The notes below the pieces were generated by a model, which did no database searches, was not told where the DNA came from, and saw only the letters and a list, made by a program, of their open reading frames with translations. Shown piece by piece: positions 17,505 through 26,729 of a stretch of DNA of 64,000 bases. Made by a program: the position numbers and the translations under genes. Position 1 is the first letter of the stretch, and every line of letters starts with the position of its first letter. This stretch comes from Paludisphaera mucosa. Lineage in GTDB: Bacteria > Planctomycetota > Planctomycetia > Isosphaerales > Isosphaeraceae. The stretch is taken from NCBI RefSeq assembly GCF_029589435.1, contig NZ_JARRAG010000002.1:2108001-2172000 (forward strand), read 5' to 3'.

Positions 17505-17915
17505 TCACGGCTCGACGTCGAAGAACGAGGCGATGCGGGTGACGCGGAAGATCTCGACGAGGTCGGCGTCGAGGTGGCGCAGGGTCAGGCGGCCCTGGAC
17601 GTTCAGCAGCCGCTTGCGGAGGGCCATCAGGCGGCCGAGGGCCTCGCTGGCGATGTAGTGGACGTCGGCCAGGTCGAGGATCAGGCGTTCGCCGGGGCGG
17701 AATTCGACCGACTTCAGGAACTGGTCGAGCGGATGGGCGTGCATCAGGTCGCCCATCGGCTTGACCACGCGGTCGCCATCGTCGCGCCAGGTGAACCAGG
17801 CGCCGCGGCCGCAACGCTCGCAGGCCTCGGCCGGGACGTCGCCGATCGGGCTCGCGCCGCAGGCCGGGCACCGTGGCTGTATCGACGGGTCGGTCGCGTC
17901 GCCGTTCCGGGTCAT
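17505..17915 (-). CDS. STAS-domain protein with N-terminal zinc ribbon
   Basis: A 136-residue cytosolic protein. Residues about 15-40 carry two Cys pairs (CPAC and CERC), a probable zinc ribbon. Residues about 55-135 form a STAS (anti-sigma-factor antagonist) domain: RLILDLADVHYIASEALGRL matches the segment where SpoIIAA-type proteins carry the phosphorylated Ser, here the S of IASEA. It probably binds a kinase or anti-sigma factor in a partner-switching pathway, but no such partner is adjacent. The ATG overlaps the pdxH stop by four bases, so it is the last gene of the AGE-pdxH-STAS operon. Confidence 0.85.
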   Translation of the reverse strand: MTRNGDATDPSIQPRCPACGASPIGDVPAEACERCGRGAWFTWRDDGDRVVKPMGDLMHAHPLDQFLKSVEFRPGERLILDLADVHYIASEALGRLMALRKRLLNVQGRLTLRHLDADLVEIFRVTRIASFFDVEP

Positions 17916-18550
17916 GGCGAGAGCCTCTCGACGGTCCACGCGCCGGCGGCGTCCTTGTGGTAGCGTAGCCGGTCGTGGAGGCGGCTGGGGCGCCCCTGCC
18001 AGAATTCCAGGGTCTCCGGCAGGATTCGGAAGCCTCCCCAGGTTTCCGGGCGAGGGACGACGTCGGCGGCGAACTTCGCCTCGTAATCGCGAAAGAGGTT
18101 TTCGAGGTGCTCGCGGCCGGGGATGACCTGGCTCTGCTTCGAAGCCCACGCGCCGACCTGGGAGGCGACGGGGCGGCTGTGGAAGTACTCCTCGGACTCC
18201 TCGGCCGAGACCCGCTCGACCGGGCCCTCGATCGAGACCTGGCGTTCCAGGTCCTTCCAGAAGAAGAGCATCGCGGCGCGGGGGTTGGCGGCCAGCTCGC
18301 GGCCCTTGCGGCTGCCGTAATTCGTGTAGAAGGTGAAGCCCCGGGGGTCGCAGCCCTTGAGCAGGACGATGCGCGCCGAGGGCCGGCCGTCGGCCGCGGC
18401 GGTGGCGAGCGTGGCGGCGTTGGCCTCGACCACGTCGGCCGCCAAAGCGTCGGCGAACCACAGCTCGAACTGGCGGATGGGGTCGGGGTCGAGGTCCTTC
18501 TCGTCCAGGCTCTGCCGCTGGTAGTCGCGTCGGATGTCGGAGAGGCTCAT
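17912..18550 (-). CDS. pdxH: Pyridoxamine 5'-phosphate oxidase
   Basis: A 212-residue FMN enzyme that oxidises pyridoxine or pyridoxamine 5'-phosphate to pyridoxal 5'-phosphate. Typical motifs are SARIVLLKG, GFTFYTNYGSRKG, AAMLFFWKDLERQVSIEG, RPVASQVGAWAS, and the C-terminal WQGRPSRLHDRLRY and WTVERLSP. Length and ends are normal. Both neighbours overlap it by ATGA, so its translation is coupled to the AGE-type gene upstream and the STAS gene downstream. Confidence 0.96.
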   Translation of the reverse strand: MSLSDIRRDYQRQSLDEKDLDPDPIRQFELWFADALAADVVEANAATLATAAADGRPSARIVLLKGCDPRGFTFYTNYGSRKGRELAANPRAAMLFFWKDLERQVSIEGPVERVSAEESEEYFHSRPVASQVGAWASKQSQVIPGREHLENLFRDYEAKFAADVVPRPETWGGFRILPETLEFWQGRPSRLHDRLRYHKDAAGAWTVERLSP

Positions 18551-19908
18551 CGGTCGGTCACCTTTGCGGGCGTTTCGCGGCCCGCCTCCAGGAGTCGGGC
18601 GACGTTCATCATGGCCCGCGAAGTGTGGTAGTCGGCCTTCCAGGGGTTGGCCTTGGCCCCGTCGCCCCGGAGCCGGCCGTCGCGCTCGGTCTCGGCGTAC
18701 CAGCCGCCGAACTCGGGGTCGAGCAGGTGGGCGTCGATGAACGCCCACTGCTTCGCGAAGGCCCGGGCGTAGCGGTCGGTCTCGCGGCCGTAGCGACGGT
18801 CGAGCATCGCCAGGGCGTTGAAGCCCTCGGCCTGGGTCCACCAGACCTTGGCGACGTCGTAAGCGGCGGCGGCGAACGAGTCGCCCTTGTCGTAAAAGCC
18901 GCCGAACTTCTCGTCCCAGCCCCAGTCGAGGGCGTGGTCGACGAGCCCCCGCGCCACCTTCCAGGTCGTCGCGTCGTCCGGCATGTGGAGGACCTCGGCG
19001 GCCTCGACGAGCAGGTAGGCCGTCTCGACGTCGTGGCCGAAGGAGTCGTGCGCGGGGATCGCCCGCCAGTCGCGGGTCAGATACAGGTTGAGGGCGCCCG
19101 GCTCGACGGCGATCCTGTCGCGGACGATGTGGAAGGCCTCGCGGAGCCGTTCGCGGACGACGGGGCGGTCGTCGACCTTCGCCAGCTCGGCCAGGGCCTC
19201 CAGCAGGTGGATGTGCGAGTTCATCGTCTTGAAGCCGTAGTAGACGCCCAGGCGGTCCTTCCGCCCGTCGACGGGCGCCGCGGGGTCGTAGGCGGTGATC
19301 GCCGTCCCGTCGCGGCGGACGGCCTCGAACCAGCCGCCGTCCTTGGGGTCGTGGGCGTGGGCTTCGAGCCAGTCGAAGGCGTCGCGGGCCACCTTCAGCG
19401 CCAGGTCGTCGCCCCCCACCGCGCGGAGCTTGCTCGCGGCGTACACGACGAACGCGGTGCCGTAGACGTGCTTCTCGTCGCCGAGCGCGGGGTCGACCCG
19501 GCCGTTCGCGTCGAGGATCCAGTGGAACCCCCCCTGCTCCGCGTCGCGCATCACGCGGTCGAGGAACGCCAGGCCGTGGCGGGAATACCTGAGGTACTCC
19601 TCGCGCCGCGAGGGCTCGAACTCGGCGAAGGCCGCGGCCGTCCAGGTCATGCGAGACTGGAAGACCAGGGACCGCGATCGGTCGGGCTGGACCGTCCAGT
19701 CGCGGGCGATCTCCTGGTGGAAGCCGCCGACCTTCTCGTCGATGGCCGCCGGGTGCCATCGGCCCATCTCGGCGGCCAGCAGGGCGCGGAGCCGGGCGGC
19801 CGTGGGCGGGGCGGGCTCCTCGCCTCGGGCCGGGTGCGAGGATCCGGCGAGCAAGAGCCCCGCGACCAGGACGGCCGTCGGAATCCGCGAATTCGGCTGG
19901 GCTGACAT
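18547..19908 (-). CDS. AGE-family epimerase/isomerase, exported
   Basis: A 453-residue (alpha/alpha)6-barrel protein of the N-acylglucosamine 2-epimerase/cellobiose 2-epimerase family. It has a signal peptide (residues 1-29, VLVAGLLLAGSSHPARGEE), unlike the usual cytosolic enzymes. Family motifs include GGFHQEIARDW, RMTWTAAAFAEF, YGTAFVVYAASKL, the His-containing SFGHDVETAYLL, and KADYHTSRAMMN near the end. Probable action is epimerisation of a free sugar or disaccharide in the periplasm. The ribosome binding site is GGGAGGGG, eight bases before ATG 19908. First gene of a three-gene overlapping operon. Confidence 0.88.
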   Translation of the reverse strand: MSAQPNSRIPTAVLVAGLLLAGSSHPARGEEPAPPTAARLRALLAAEMGRWHPAAIDEKVGGFHQEIARDWTVQPDRSRSLVFQSRMTWTAAAFAEFEPSRREEYLRYSRHGLAFLDRVMRDAEQGGFHWILDANGRVDPALGDEKHVYGTAFVVYAASKLRAVGGDDLALKVARDAFDWLEAHAHDPKDGGWFEAVRRDGTAITAYDPAAPVDGRKDRLGVYYGFKTMNSHIHLLEALAELAKVDDRPVVRERLREAFHIVRDRIAVEPGALNLYLTRDWRAIPAHDSFGHDVETAYLLVEAAEVLHMPDDATTWKVARGLVDHALDWGWDEKFGGFYDKGDSFAAAAYDVAKVWWTQAEGFNALAMLDRRYGRETDRYARAFAKQWAFIDAHLLDPEFGGWYAETERDGRLRGDGAKANPWKADYHTSRAMMNVARLLEAGRETPAKVTDR

Positions 19909-20074
19909 CGGCGACCCCCTCCCGGCGCGGCCGCGGACGTCGGGAGCGATCGTCGCGGCGGGCCTCGGACCTGGATTATCGCCGTTCGGGGACGGACAGG
20001 GCAACGGCCGAGGCGGATTCGCGGGCCGCCGCCGGGCCGGGCGACGCCGACTCGGATGGGCGAAGGCGGACGAC

Positions 20075-20104
20075 TTGTCAACGAAGACGGTCGGAGGTTA
20101 GCCT
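20075..20104 (+). promoter_or_regulatory. Weak candidate promoter for the sigma-kinase pair
   Basis: TTGTCA (20075-20080) and TAGCCT (20099-20104) are separated by 18 bases. The -35 box matches five of six consensus bases and the -10 box is poor. The 299-base divergent gap between the AGE-type gene and the sigma factor gene shows nothing better. Confidence 0.3.
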
Positions 20105-20207
20105 GGGGGCGTCCGCTCGGCGTCCCGGGTCGGCGCGAGCCGGCGATGAGGATTCGGGACGCATGCCGGGGACGAGCGATCGCCCGGCCGGGCCGAGGAG
20201 GCGCATC

Positions 20208-20816
20208 ATGTCGGTCGGCGATCCTTCGGTGCGGGAAGAGAGCCAGCTGGCCGACTTCCTCAGGCGCATCCAGCAGGGCGACGAAGGGGCCGCCCGCGAA
20301 CTCCTCCAGCGTTACGAGCCCGAGGTGCGGCTCGTGGTGCGCCGGCAGCTCCCGAGGCTCCTGCGGTCGCGGTTCGACTCGCTCGACTTCCTCCAGAGCG
20401 TGTGGGGGAGCTTCTTCCGGCGGATGCGCGACGCGCCCACCGATTTCGAAGATTCGCGGCACCTTGTCGCCTTCCTGGCCCGGGCTGCGAAGAATAAGGT
20501 GATCGACGAGTATCGCCGCGCCGCCAGCCTGAAGAACGACATGCACCGCGAGGAGCCCCTCTGGGGGGACGGCCGACGCCCCAAGGACGTCGCCGACCCG
20601 ATCGACTCGCCGAGCGAGGTGGCGCAGGCGCACGAGGTGTTCGATCGCCTGCACGCGCTCTTGCCCGAGGAGCGCCGGACGATCCTGGAGTTGAAGGCGC
20701 AAGGGCTTTCGAGCAAGGACATCGGCGACCGCCTGGGGATCAGCGAGAGGACCGTGCAGCGGGTGCTCGAGGAGCTCAGGCGGCGCATGGAGTCGGAGTG
20801 GGAGCCGGCCGGATGA
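20208..20816 (+). CDS. ECF-type RNA polymerase sigma factor
   Basis: A 202-residue sigma factor. Region 2 spans about residues 28-95 (LDFLQSVWGSFFRRM, then FLARAAKNKVIDEYRR). Region 4 spans about 140-195 (LPEERRTILELKAQGLSSKDIGDRLGISERTVQRVLEELR) with a clear helix-turn-helix. The ATG at 20208 has GAGGAGG at eight bases; an earlier ATG gives only an Arg/Gly-rich extension. It overlaps the kinase gene by ATGA. No anti-sigma factor is adjacent; control by the linked Ser/Thr kinase is the likely arrangement, as seen for planctomycete ECF groups. Confidence 0.93.
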   Translation: MSVGDPSVREESQLADFLRRIQQGDEGAARELLQRYEPEVRLVVRRQLPRLLRSRFDSLDFLQSVWGSFFRRMRDAPTDFEDSRHLVAFLARAAKNKVIDEYRRAASLKNDMHREEPLWGDGRRPKDVADPIDSPSEVAQAHEVFDRLHALLPEERRTILELKAQGLSSKDIGDRLGISERTVQRVLEELRRRMESEWEPAG

Positions 20817-23800
20817 GCGTAGGCGCCTGGGGGCGGACGTGGGAGGACGCCTCGACACCCTCCGCGGCGCGCCTGACAAGACGGTACGAGCAGGCCTGGC
20901 GCGAGGCCGAGGCCTCGGGCTCGCGGCCCGACCCGCGGCTCTTCCTCTCCGGCTGGTCCGAGCCGGGAGGGTTCCCCGGGGCGAGGCTGGCCGTCCTGCG
21001 CACCGACATGTCGCTGCGGTGGGAGGCCGGCCAGCGGGCCTCGGCCGACTGGTACGTCAAGCACTTCCCCGAGCTGGGCGAGGACACGATCGTCGCCCTG
21101 ATCTACGAGGAGTTCTGCCTGCTCGAAGAGGCCGGCGAATCGCCCGAGGCCGACGCCTTCCTCGCCCGGTACGCGACGCTCGCCGACCCGCTGCGGCGGG
21201 TGCTCGACATCCACCGGCTCGTCGGCACGGCCTCGACGTCGGCCCTGTCGCAGGGATCGGCCCTGGCGGGCGCGGGCCACGACACCTGCCCGCCCCCCCG
21301 GTTCCCCGAGGCGGGCGACGCCATCGCCGGCTTCCAGCTCGTCGAGGAGCTGGGCCGGGGCTCGTTCGCGCGGGTCTTCCTGGCGCGCGAGACCCAGCTC
21401 GCCGACAGGCTGGTGGCCCTCAAGTTGAGCCTGCGGGGCTCGCGCGAGCCCCAGACGCTGGCGCGGCTCCAGCATACCCACATCGTCCCGGTCCACTCGC
21501 ACCGGGTCGACTCGGCGACGGGCCTGCACCTGCTCTGCATGCCCTATTTCGGCCGGGTCACGCTGACGCGGGTGCTCGCCGAGGTGGAGCGCGCCGGCGG
21601 CGGCGAGCCGCCGACCGGCCCGGCGCTGGTCGAGGCGCTCGACCGCCTCGAGCCGAGCGACGGCGCGCCCTCGGGCCCGTCGGCGGGGCGGATGGAGCTG
21701 GCCGGGCGGACCTTCCCCCGCGCCGTGGCGTGGTGGGGCGCGCGGCTCGCCGAGGCCCTGGGCCACGCCCACGACCGGGGCGTGCTGCACCGCGACGTCA
21801 AGCCGTCGAACGTCCTGATCGCGGCCGACGGCACGCCCATGCTCCTCGACTTCAACCTGGCGCACGAGACGCCGGCCGCCGACGAGCCGGGCCGGGCCGC
21901 GGCGAGCCTGGGGGGCACGGTCGACTACATGGCGCCCGAGCACCTGGAGGCCCTGGCCGACGCCCGCGGCGACCACGTCGACGCCCGGTCCGACATCTTC
22001 TCGATGGGCGTCATGCTCTTCGAGGCCCTGCTCGGCGCCAAGCCGTTCGCCGCGCCCCGGAAGCACGGCTCGATCGTCGAGGCCCTGCTGGGCGCGGCCG
22101 ACGACCGCCGCCGCGACCCCCGGGGCCTCTTCACCGCCGAGGTCGCGGCCCCCGCCCCCGTGCAGGCCGTCCTGGAGCGCTGCCTGGCGCCCGACCCCGA
22201 GGACCGCTACCAGTCGGCCGAGGAGCTGGCGATCGACCTCCAGGCGGTGGCCGACGACCTCCCCCTGGCCTTCGCGCGCGAGCCGATGTGGAGCCGGATG
22301 GCGCGGCGGGTGCGGCGGAACCGGCTGCGGTTCGCCACCGCGGCCGTGATCCTGATCTCCTGCGCGGCGGCCGGCGCGGCGGCGATCAACCTGAGCATCG
22401 AGCGGACCGATCGCTACGCGCAGGCCCGGCTGCGGCTGAAGAGCGGCGACGAGTTGATGAAGAAGCGCGAGTTCGACAAGGCGGTCGTGCAGTTCGAGGC
22501 CGCCCTGCAGTTCGCCGAGGGCTCGGAGCAGGGATTCCTCGGCCGCGTCTTCGACTGGCGGAACATCCGCGACCTGGCCGAACGCGCGCGGGTGCGGCTC
22601 GCCGAGCCCGACGCCCACAGCGACCTGGAGCGGATGGAGGAGGAGGCCCGGCAGAAGGTCAACCTCGCCGACCGCTCGGCCACCAAGCGCCAGCAGGCCG
22701 CGGCCATCCACGCCGCCTCGGAGGGCCTGCGGATGCGGTTCGTCGGCGTCGGCGAGGGGCGAGCCGCCGCGGCCGAGGAGCTGCAAGGGCTGTTGAAGCC
22801 CTTCTACGTCCTCGGGCCCCACGACTGGACCGGGCTCGACCACAACCTGAACATGCTCGACGCCGCGGAGCTGGACCGTCTCAAGTCCGAGGTCGACGAG
22901 CTGCTCTTCCTGTGGATGGTCGGCGTCGAGTCGTCGCTGCCCCCCGCGGGCTCGCGCGGCGGCCCGGACCAGGCCAGGAGCGCCGCCGCCGCGATCGAGA
23001 TGTGCGACAAGGCCCTGAAGTTCGTCAGCCCCGCCGGCCCCTGGCGCGAGCTGAAGCGGCGTTTCGAAGCCCGCCGCGACGGTCGACCCGCGTCCGCGCC
23101 GGGGGGCCTCGCCGCGTCCGGGACGGGCGCGGCGGAGCCGCCGATCGCCGAGGAGCGGTCGGCCCTGGCCTGCTTCCAGTGGGGGCTGCTGCATTCCAGC
23201 CGGCGCGAGCCCGGCCCGGCCATCCAGTGGCTCCGCCGCGCCGTGCGGATCGACGGATCGAACTACTGGTACCAGTTCTACCTCGGGTTTCTGGAGGACG
23301 AGGCCGGCTTCCCGGACGAGGCCCTCGATCACTACAGCGTGGCGGCGGCCGTGAAGCCCGACTCGCCGTGGGTCCTGTACAGCCGCGCCCGGCTCTATCA
23401 CAAGAAGGGCCGGTGGGCCTGGGCCGTCGAGGACCTGGGTCGGGCCCTGACGCTGATGGGCGACCGCCCGGAGGCCTCGCGCGTCCGCCTGGAGTTGGGA
23501 TACGTCCACCAGGCGCTCGGCGACTTCCCCCGGGCCCGGGCGCGATACGGCGAGGTGATCCGGGCCGAGCCCGGGGGCGACCTGGCGAGGGCCGCCCGGC
23601 TGAACCTGGCCAACATCGACGCCGAATCGGGGGACGTCGAACGCGCCCAGGACGGCTACGGAGAAGTGCTCGCTCTCAAGCCGGGCGACTCGGCGGCGCG
23701 GCTGAGCCGGGCGTTGCTGGACCTCCGCGTGGGCCGCGCCGAATCGGCGGCCTCGGCCCTCGACGTCCTGCTCGGCGACGAGAAGCGCGGCCCGGAGCGG

Positions 23801-24781
23801 AGCGACCTGCTGGCCACCCGCGCGGTGGTGCGGATGATGCAAGACCGCGACGCCGAGGCGGTCGACGACGCCCGCGAGGCCCGCCGGCTCGATCCGACTC
23901 CGGCTCGCGACCGCCTGGTCGAACGCACGCTGCTGGCCGCCGGCCGATTCGACGAACTCCAGCTCGACCGCCCGGAAGAGCTGGCGATGTTCCCGCTCGG
24001 CGGGGCGCACCTTCGCGCCGACCTGGTCGCCGCCGAGCGGCGGATCGCCCAGGCGGCCGCAGCCCGCCCCGAGTCGACCTACCGGGCGCAGCTGACCCGC
24101 GCCGTGATCCTCTCGGCCCTGGGCCGCCACGGCGAGGCCTCTCAGGCCGCGCGAGGGGCGCTGGCGGCTTCGAATCAGAACTCGGCCGACGCCCACCTCA
24201 TCGCCGCCCGCGTGGCCCACCGGGCCGGCGACGCGCCAGGGGCCCGCCGCGAGATCCAGCTCGGCCTCCGGCTCGAGCCCGACGACCCGGGCCTGCTGGA
24301 GCTTCGGGGCGTCGTGCGGTGCCGGTCCGGGGATTTCCGGGCCGCCGTCGACGACCTGGAGCTCGCCGTCGCGCGATCCGACGGGGCTTTCGCGCACGCC
24401 CACAAGGCCGAGGCGTTGCACGCGCTCGGCCGGCTCGAAGAGGCCGTCCACGCCTGGACGTTGGCCATCCGCCGCGATCGCGAGATGCCGGCCGCCTACC
24501 TGGGCCGGGCGCGGTGCTATCTCGACCTCGCCTCCCCCTACACCGATCCGGCGCTCGTCGACCTGGAACAGGCCGCCGCCTGGTCGCGCAACGATCCCGC
24601 GGCCGAGGCCGGCGTCTTGCTGGCCTACGCCCGATGCCTCCGCGATCGCCCCGATCGGCTCCCGCGGTGGCTCTCGCTCCTGCGCCGGTCCGCGGGGAAC
24701 GCCTGGAGCTACGCCCAGCCCTGGGCGCTCCTGCTCGCCTCCCCCGCTCGGGTCGACGTCGAGGCCGGCAAGGCGGGATGA
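20813..24781 (+). CDS. Serine/threonine protein kinase with TPR repeats, membrane-anchored
   Basis: A 1322-residue protein. The kinase domain spans about residues 172-480: glycine loop ELGRGSFARVF, lysine in VALKLS (about 203), HRDVKPSN (about 326), LLDFN in place of DFG (about 346), and MAPEHLE (about 376). One membrane helix follows (about 506-528). The C-terminal half contains many TPR-like helices rich in Ala, Arg and Asp, for example IQWLRRAVRIDGSNYWYQFY and AVEDLGRALTLMGDRP. It is co-translated with the ECF sigma factor upstream, which is its likely target or partner. DFN replaces the Mg-binding DFG; the Asp is kept. Confidence 0.93.
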   Translation: MSVGAWGRTWEDASTPSAARLTRRYEQAWREAEASGSRPDPRLFLSGWSEPGGFPGARLAVLRTDMSLRWEAGQRASADWYVKHFPELGEDTIVALIYEEFCLLEEAGESPEADAFLARYATLADPLRRVLDIHRLVGTASTSALSQGSALAGAGHDTCPPPRFPEAGDAIAGFQLVEELGRGSFARVFLARETQLADRLVALKLSLRGSREPQTLARLQHTHIVPVHSHRVDSATGLHLLCMPYFGRVTLTRVLAEVERAGGGEPPTGPALVEALDRLEPSDGAPSGPSAGRMELAGRTFPRAVAWWGARLAEALGHAHDRGVLHRDVKPSNVLIAADGTPMLLDFNLAHETPAADEPGRAAASLGGTVDYMAPEHLEALADARGDHVDARSDIFSMGVMLFEALLGAKPFAAPRKHGSIVEALLGAADDRRRDPRGLFTAEVAAPAPVQAVLERCLAPDPEDRYQSAEELAIDLQAVADDLPLAFAREPMWSRMARRVRRNRLRFATAAVILISCAAAGAAAINLSIERTDRYAQARLRLKSGDELMKKREFDKAVVQFEAALQFAEGSEQGFLGRVFDWRNIRDLAERARVRLAEPDAHSDLERMEEEARQKVNLADRSATKRQQAAAIHAASEGLRMRFVGVGEGRAAAAEELQGLLKPFYVLGPHDWTGLDHNLNMLDAAELDRLKSEVDELLFLWMVGVESSLPPAGSRGGPDQARSAAAAIEMCDKALKFVSPAGPWRELKRRFEARRDGRPASAPGGLAASGTGAAEPPIAEERSALACFQWGLLHSSRREPGPAIQWLRRAVRIDGSNYWYQFYLGFLEDEAGFPDEALDHYSVAAAVKPDSPWVLYSRARLYHKKGRWAWAVEDLGRALTLMGDRPEASRVRLELGYVHQALGDFPRARARYGEVIRAEPGGDLARAARLNLANIDAESGDVERAQDGYGEVLALKPGDSAARLSRALLDLRVGRAESAASALDVLLGDEKRGPERSDLLATRAVVRMMQDRDAEAVDDAREARRLDPTPARDRLVERTLLAAGRFDELQLDRPEELAMFPLGGAHLRADLVAAERRIAQAAAARPESTYRAQLTRAVILSALGRHGEASQAARGALAASNQNSADAHLIAARVAHRAGDAPGARREIQLGLRLEPDDPGLLELRGVVRCRSGDFRAAVDDLELAVARSDGAFAHAHKAEALHALGRLEEAVHAWTLAIRRDREMPAAYLGRARCYLDLASPYTDPALVDLEQAAAWSRNDPAAEAGVLLAYARCLRDRPDRLPRWLSLLRRSAGNAWSYAQPWALLLASPARVDVEAGKAG

Positions 24782-24782
24782 G

Positions 24783-24807
24783 GCCGGCGGCGAGAGGCCG
24801 CGCCGGC
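24783..24807. terminator. Possible shared terminator between convergent genes
   Basis: GCCGGCG (24783-24789) and CGCCGGC (24801-24807) form a perfect seven-base stem with an 11-base loop in the 76-base gap between the kinase gene and the convergent LEPR-XLL gene. No T tract follows. Confidence 0.35.
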
Positions 24808-24857
24808 TCGGGCCGTCGCTCCACCGCCTGCGTCGCAGGGAGCCCGCTCGGTGATGC

Positions 24858-26729
24858 TCAGCGGCCCTTCGGCTTGCGAAGTCCGGGGCGGCGGAGATGC
24901 GCCCTGCGCACCAGCTTCTTGCGGGCGAAGGCGACGAGGTCGGGATAGAGGGGGCCGGACGCCAGGCCCAGTCCGATCAGAAATCCCACGGCCCGGGTTG
25001 CGAGGCCGGCGCGGGCGATCTCGCCCTTCCTGGCGGCGTCGTCCGAGGTCGTGGGAGCTTCGAGCGCCTCCGCGAGCAGGGCCCCCTCCTCCGCCTGGCG
25101 CTGGAGGTTCGCGGCCAGGGCGTCGGCGTCTTGCTGAGAATCGTCCTGACGGAGGCCGGACACGACGACCGGCGCGCCGCCGGGGCCGCGGATCGTCATC
25201 ATCGCCGAAGCGTGCCCGCCCGAGTTCTCGGCGAGATCCCCCGCCGACCGCCCCTCGCTGCGCAGCTTGATGCCGAGCATCAGGTCCACGTCGAGATCGG
25301 CCGCGAACGCGTCCACGGAGTCCCGGTCGGTCCGGCTCGCGCGGTCGGTGGAAGGCGTGGGATCGTCGGTGGAGGTCGCCAGGACCGGCCCCAGCGGGGC
25401 GGCCGTGCGCGAGACGAGCGGGCCGAGGAAGACCGAAGGCGTCTCCTCGTCGTCGCTCTCGAAGTCGGCGGAGTCCTTGTGCTGCCGGCCGTCGTCGGCG
25501 ACGCGCGCGCTCGAGGCCGCTTCGGGATTCTGGGGAGTCGTCCCGCCGGGGGTGGCGACCGACACGCCCGTCCACGCGTCGCCCCAGACGACGGGGAGGG
25601 TGATGACGTACGAAGTCCCGGTCGACGAGGAACCCTGGGGCGAGACCGCCTTGGGCGACGCGTCGCTCCGCTGGACGTCGATGTGGAAAGCCGTGGCGTC
25701 CCACGTGGGGACGTCGCCGCCGCCGCCGCCGGCGTCCTCGCCCGTCGAGTCGGAATCGTCGCCCAGGTACGTGCCGGAATCGCCCGTCGACGGCACCAGC
25801 CGCACGACGAGCTGGCCCCCGGTCGGGGCCCCGTGCAGCTCGATGTAGAAGCTCTGGCCGGTGGCGTTCGACAGGAACGAGACGCCGTTGAGCGCCGCCA
25901 GGACCTCGCCCCGGGGGCCGATCAGGTACATCTGATCGATCCTGGGGACGAAGGACTCGCCCGCGCGGTCGGACCTCACGGCCAACGTCAGCATCTGGGT
26001 CGTCGGCCCGACCGGGATCCGGAACGAGGTCGAATCACGGTCGACCGCGAGGGTCCCGTCGTACGTGTAGTTCGCCGTCCACGGGATCTTGGGGAGGGCG
26101 GCCAGCTCTTCCGGGCTCGGCGGCCCGAAGGTGTTCGGGGGCGCCGGGAGGGTCGCGGGATCGGAGGCGGCCGAGGTCGTGGACGCCGGGGCGAATTGCA
26201 GCTCCCCGAGTGCATCGAATCCCGGACCGTCTTCGGACGACCTCGTATTGCCGGCCTGGTCTTCCAGGCGAATCCCCACCTTCGACGACCATGACTGCGT
26301 CGCGAATGCCAGCGGGCCGAACGCCGAAGGGGGGCGTGGAAAGCTGGCGTCGGCGTCGGATCCGGCCCAGGACCCGTCGTCGGGCGGCCTCGTCAGGAGC
26401 AGCGGGGCCGACGCCGAGACGCCGGTCGTCGCGTCGGGCGGCGACGGCCCGGTCACCTCCTCCGGCGCGGAGGTCCTCCCGGCTTCCGCGAACCGTGCCG
26501 CGATCATGGCGGCGACGTCGGCCGGCGGGGGCTTGGGAAGGAACAGGAAGCCCTGCATCGGAGGCTGAAACGCCTCCGCGTCCGCGTTCAGGAGCACGCG
26601 AGCTTCCAGGACCTCGAGGGCCCCGCGGCGAGGGGCGTTGCGACGGGGGATCGATTCGCGACGACGGTGCAGTCGGCGTCCTGCCAGGCGTAGTGTGTGC
26701 CATAATCCGTGCACGCGTGTCGCCACCAT
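24858..26729 (-). CDS. LEPR-XLL-type exported/surface protein
   Basis: A 623-residue protein. The basic N-terminus is followed by LEVLEARVLLNAD (about residues 37-50), a variant of the LEPR-XLL motif that marks many large surface proteins of Planctomycetes. The middle is Pro/Ser/Thr/Asp-rich and low in complexity. About residues 235-310 form a compact strand-rich domain (TFGPPSPEELAALPKIPWTA, then FVPRIDQMYLIGPRGEVLA, SFYIELHG) that resembles a peptidase-associated or Ig-like module. A hydrophobic stretch near the C-terminus (AVGFLIGLGLASG) followed by Arg/Lys residues could be an anchor. ATG 26729 has GGAG five bases upstream. Role unknown. Confidence 0.65.
   Translation of the reverse strand: MVATRVHGLWHTLRLAGRRLHRRRESIPRRNAPRRGALEVLEARVLLNADAEAFQPPMQGFLFLPKPPPADVAAMIAARFAEAGRTSAPEEVTGPSPPDATTGVSASAPLLLTRPPDDGSWAGSDADASFPRPPSAFGPLAFATQSWSSKVGIRLEDQAGNTRSSEDGPGFDALGELQFAPASTTSAASDPATLPAPPNTFGPPSPEELAALPKIPWTANYTYDGTLAVDRDSTSFRIPVGPTTQMLTLAVRSDRAGESFVPRIDQMYLIGPRGEVLAALNGVSFLSNATGQSFYIELHGAPTGGQLVVRLVPSTGDSGTYLGDDSDSTGEDAGGGGGDVPTWDATAFHIDVQRSDASPKAVSPQGSSSTGTSYVITLPVVWGDAWTGVSVATPGGTTPQNPEAASSARVADDGRQHKDSADFESDDEETPSVFLGPLVSRTAAPLGPVLATSTDDPTPSTDRASRTDRDSVDAFAADLDVDLMLGIKLRSEGRSAGDLAENSGGHASAMMTIRGPGGAPVVVSGLRQDDSQQDADALAANLQRQAEEGALLAEALEAPTTSDDAARKGEIARAGLATRAVGFLIGLGLASGPLYPDLVAFARKKLVRRAHLRRPGLRKPKGR

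Noticed and set aside
20312-24451. Long antisense frame over the sigma factor and kinase genes
   Set aside because: It has no ribosome binding site and no domain, and it crosses two well-supported sense genes.
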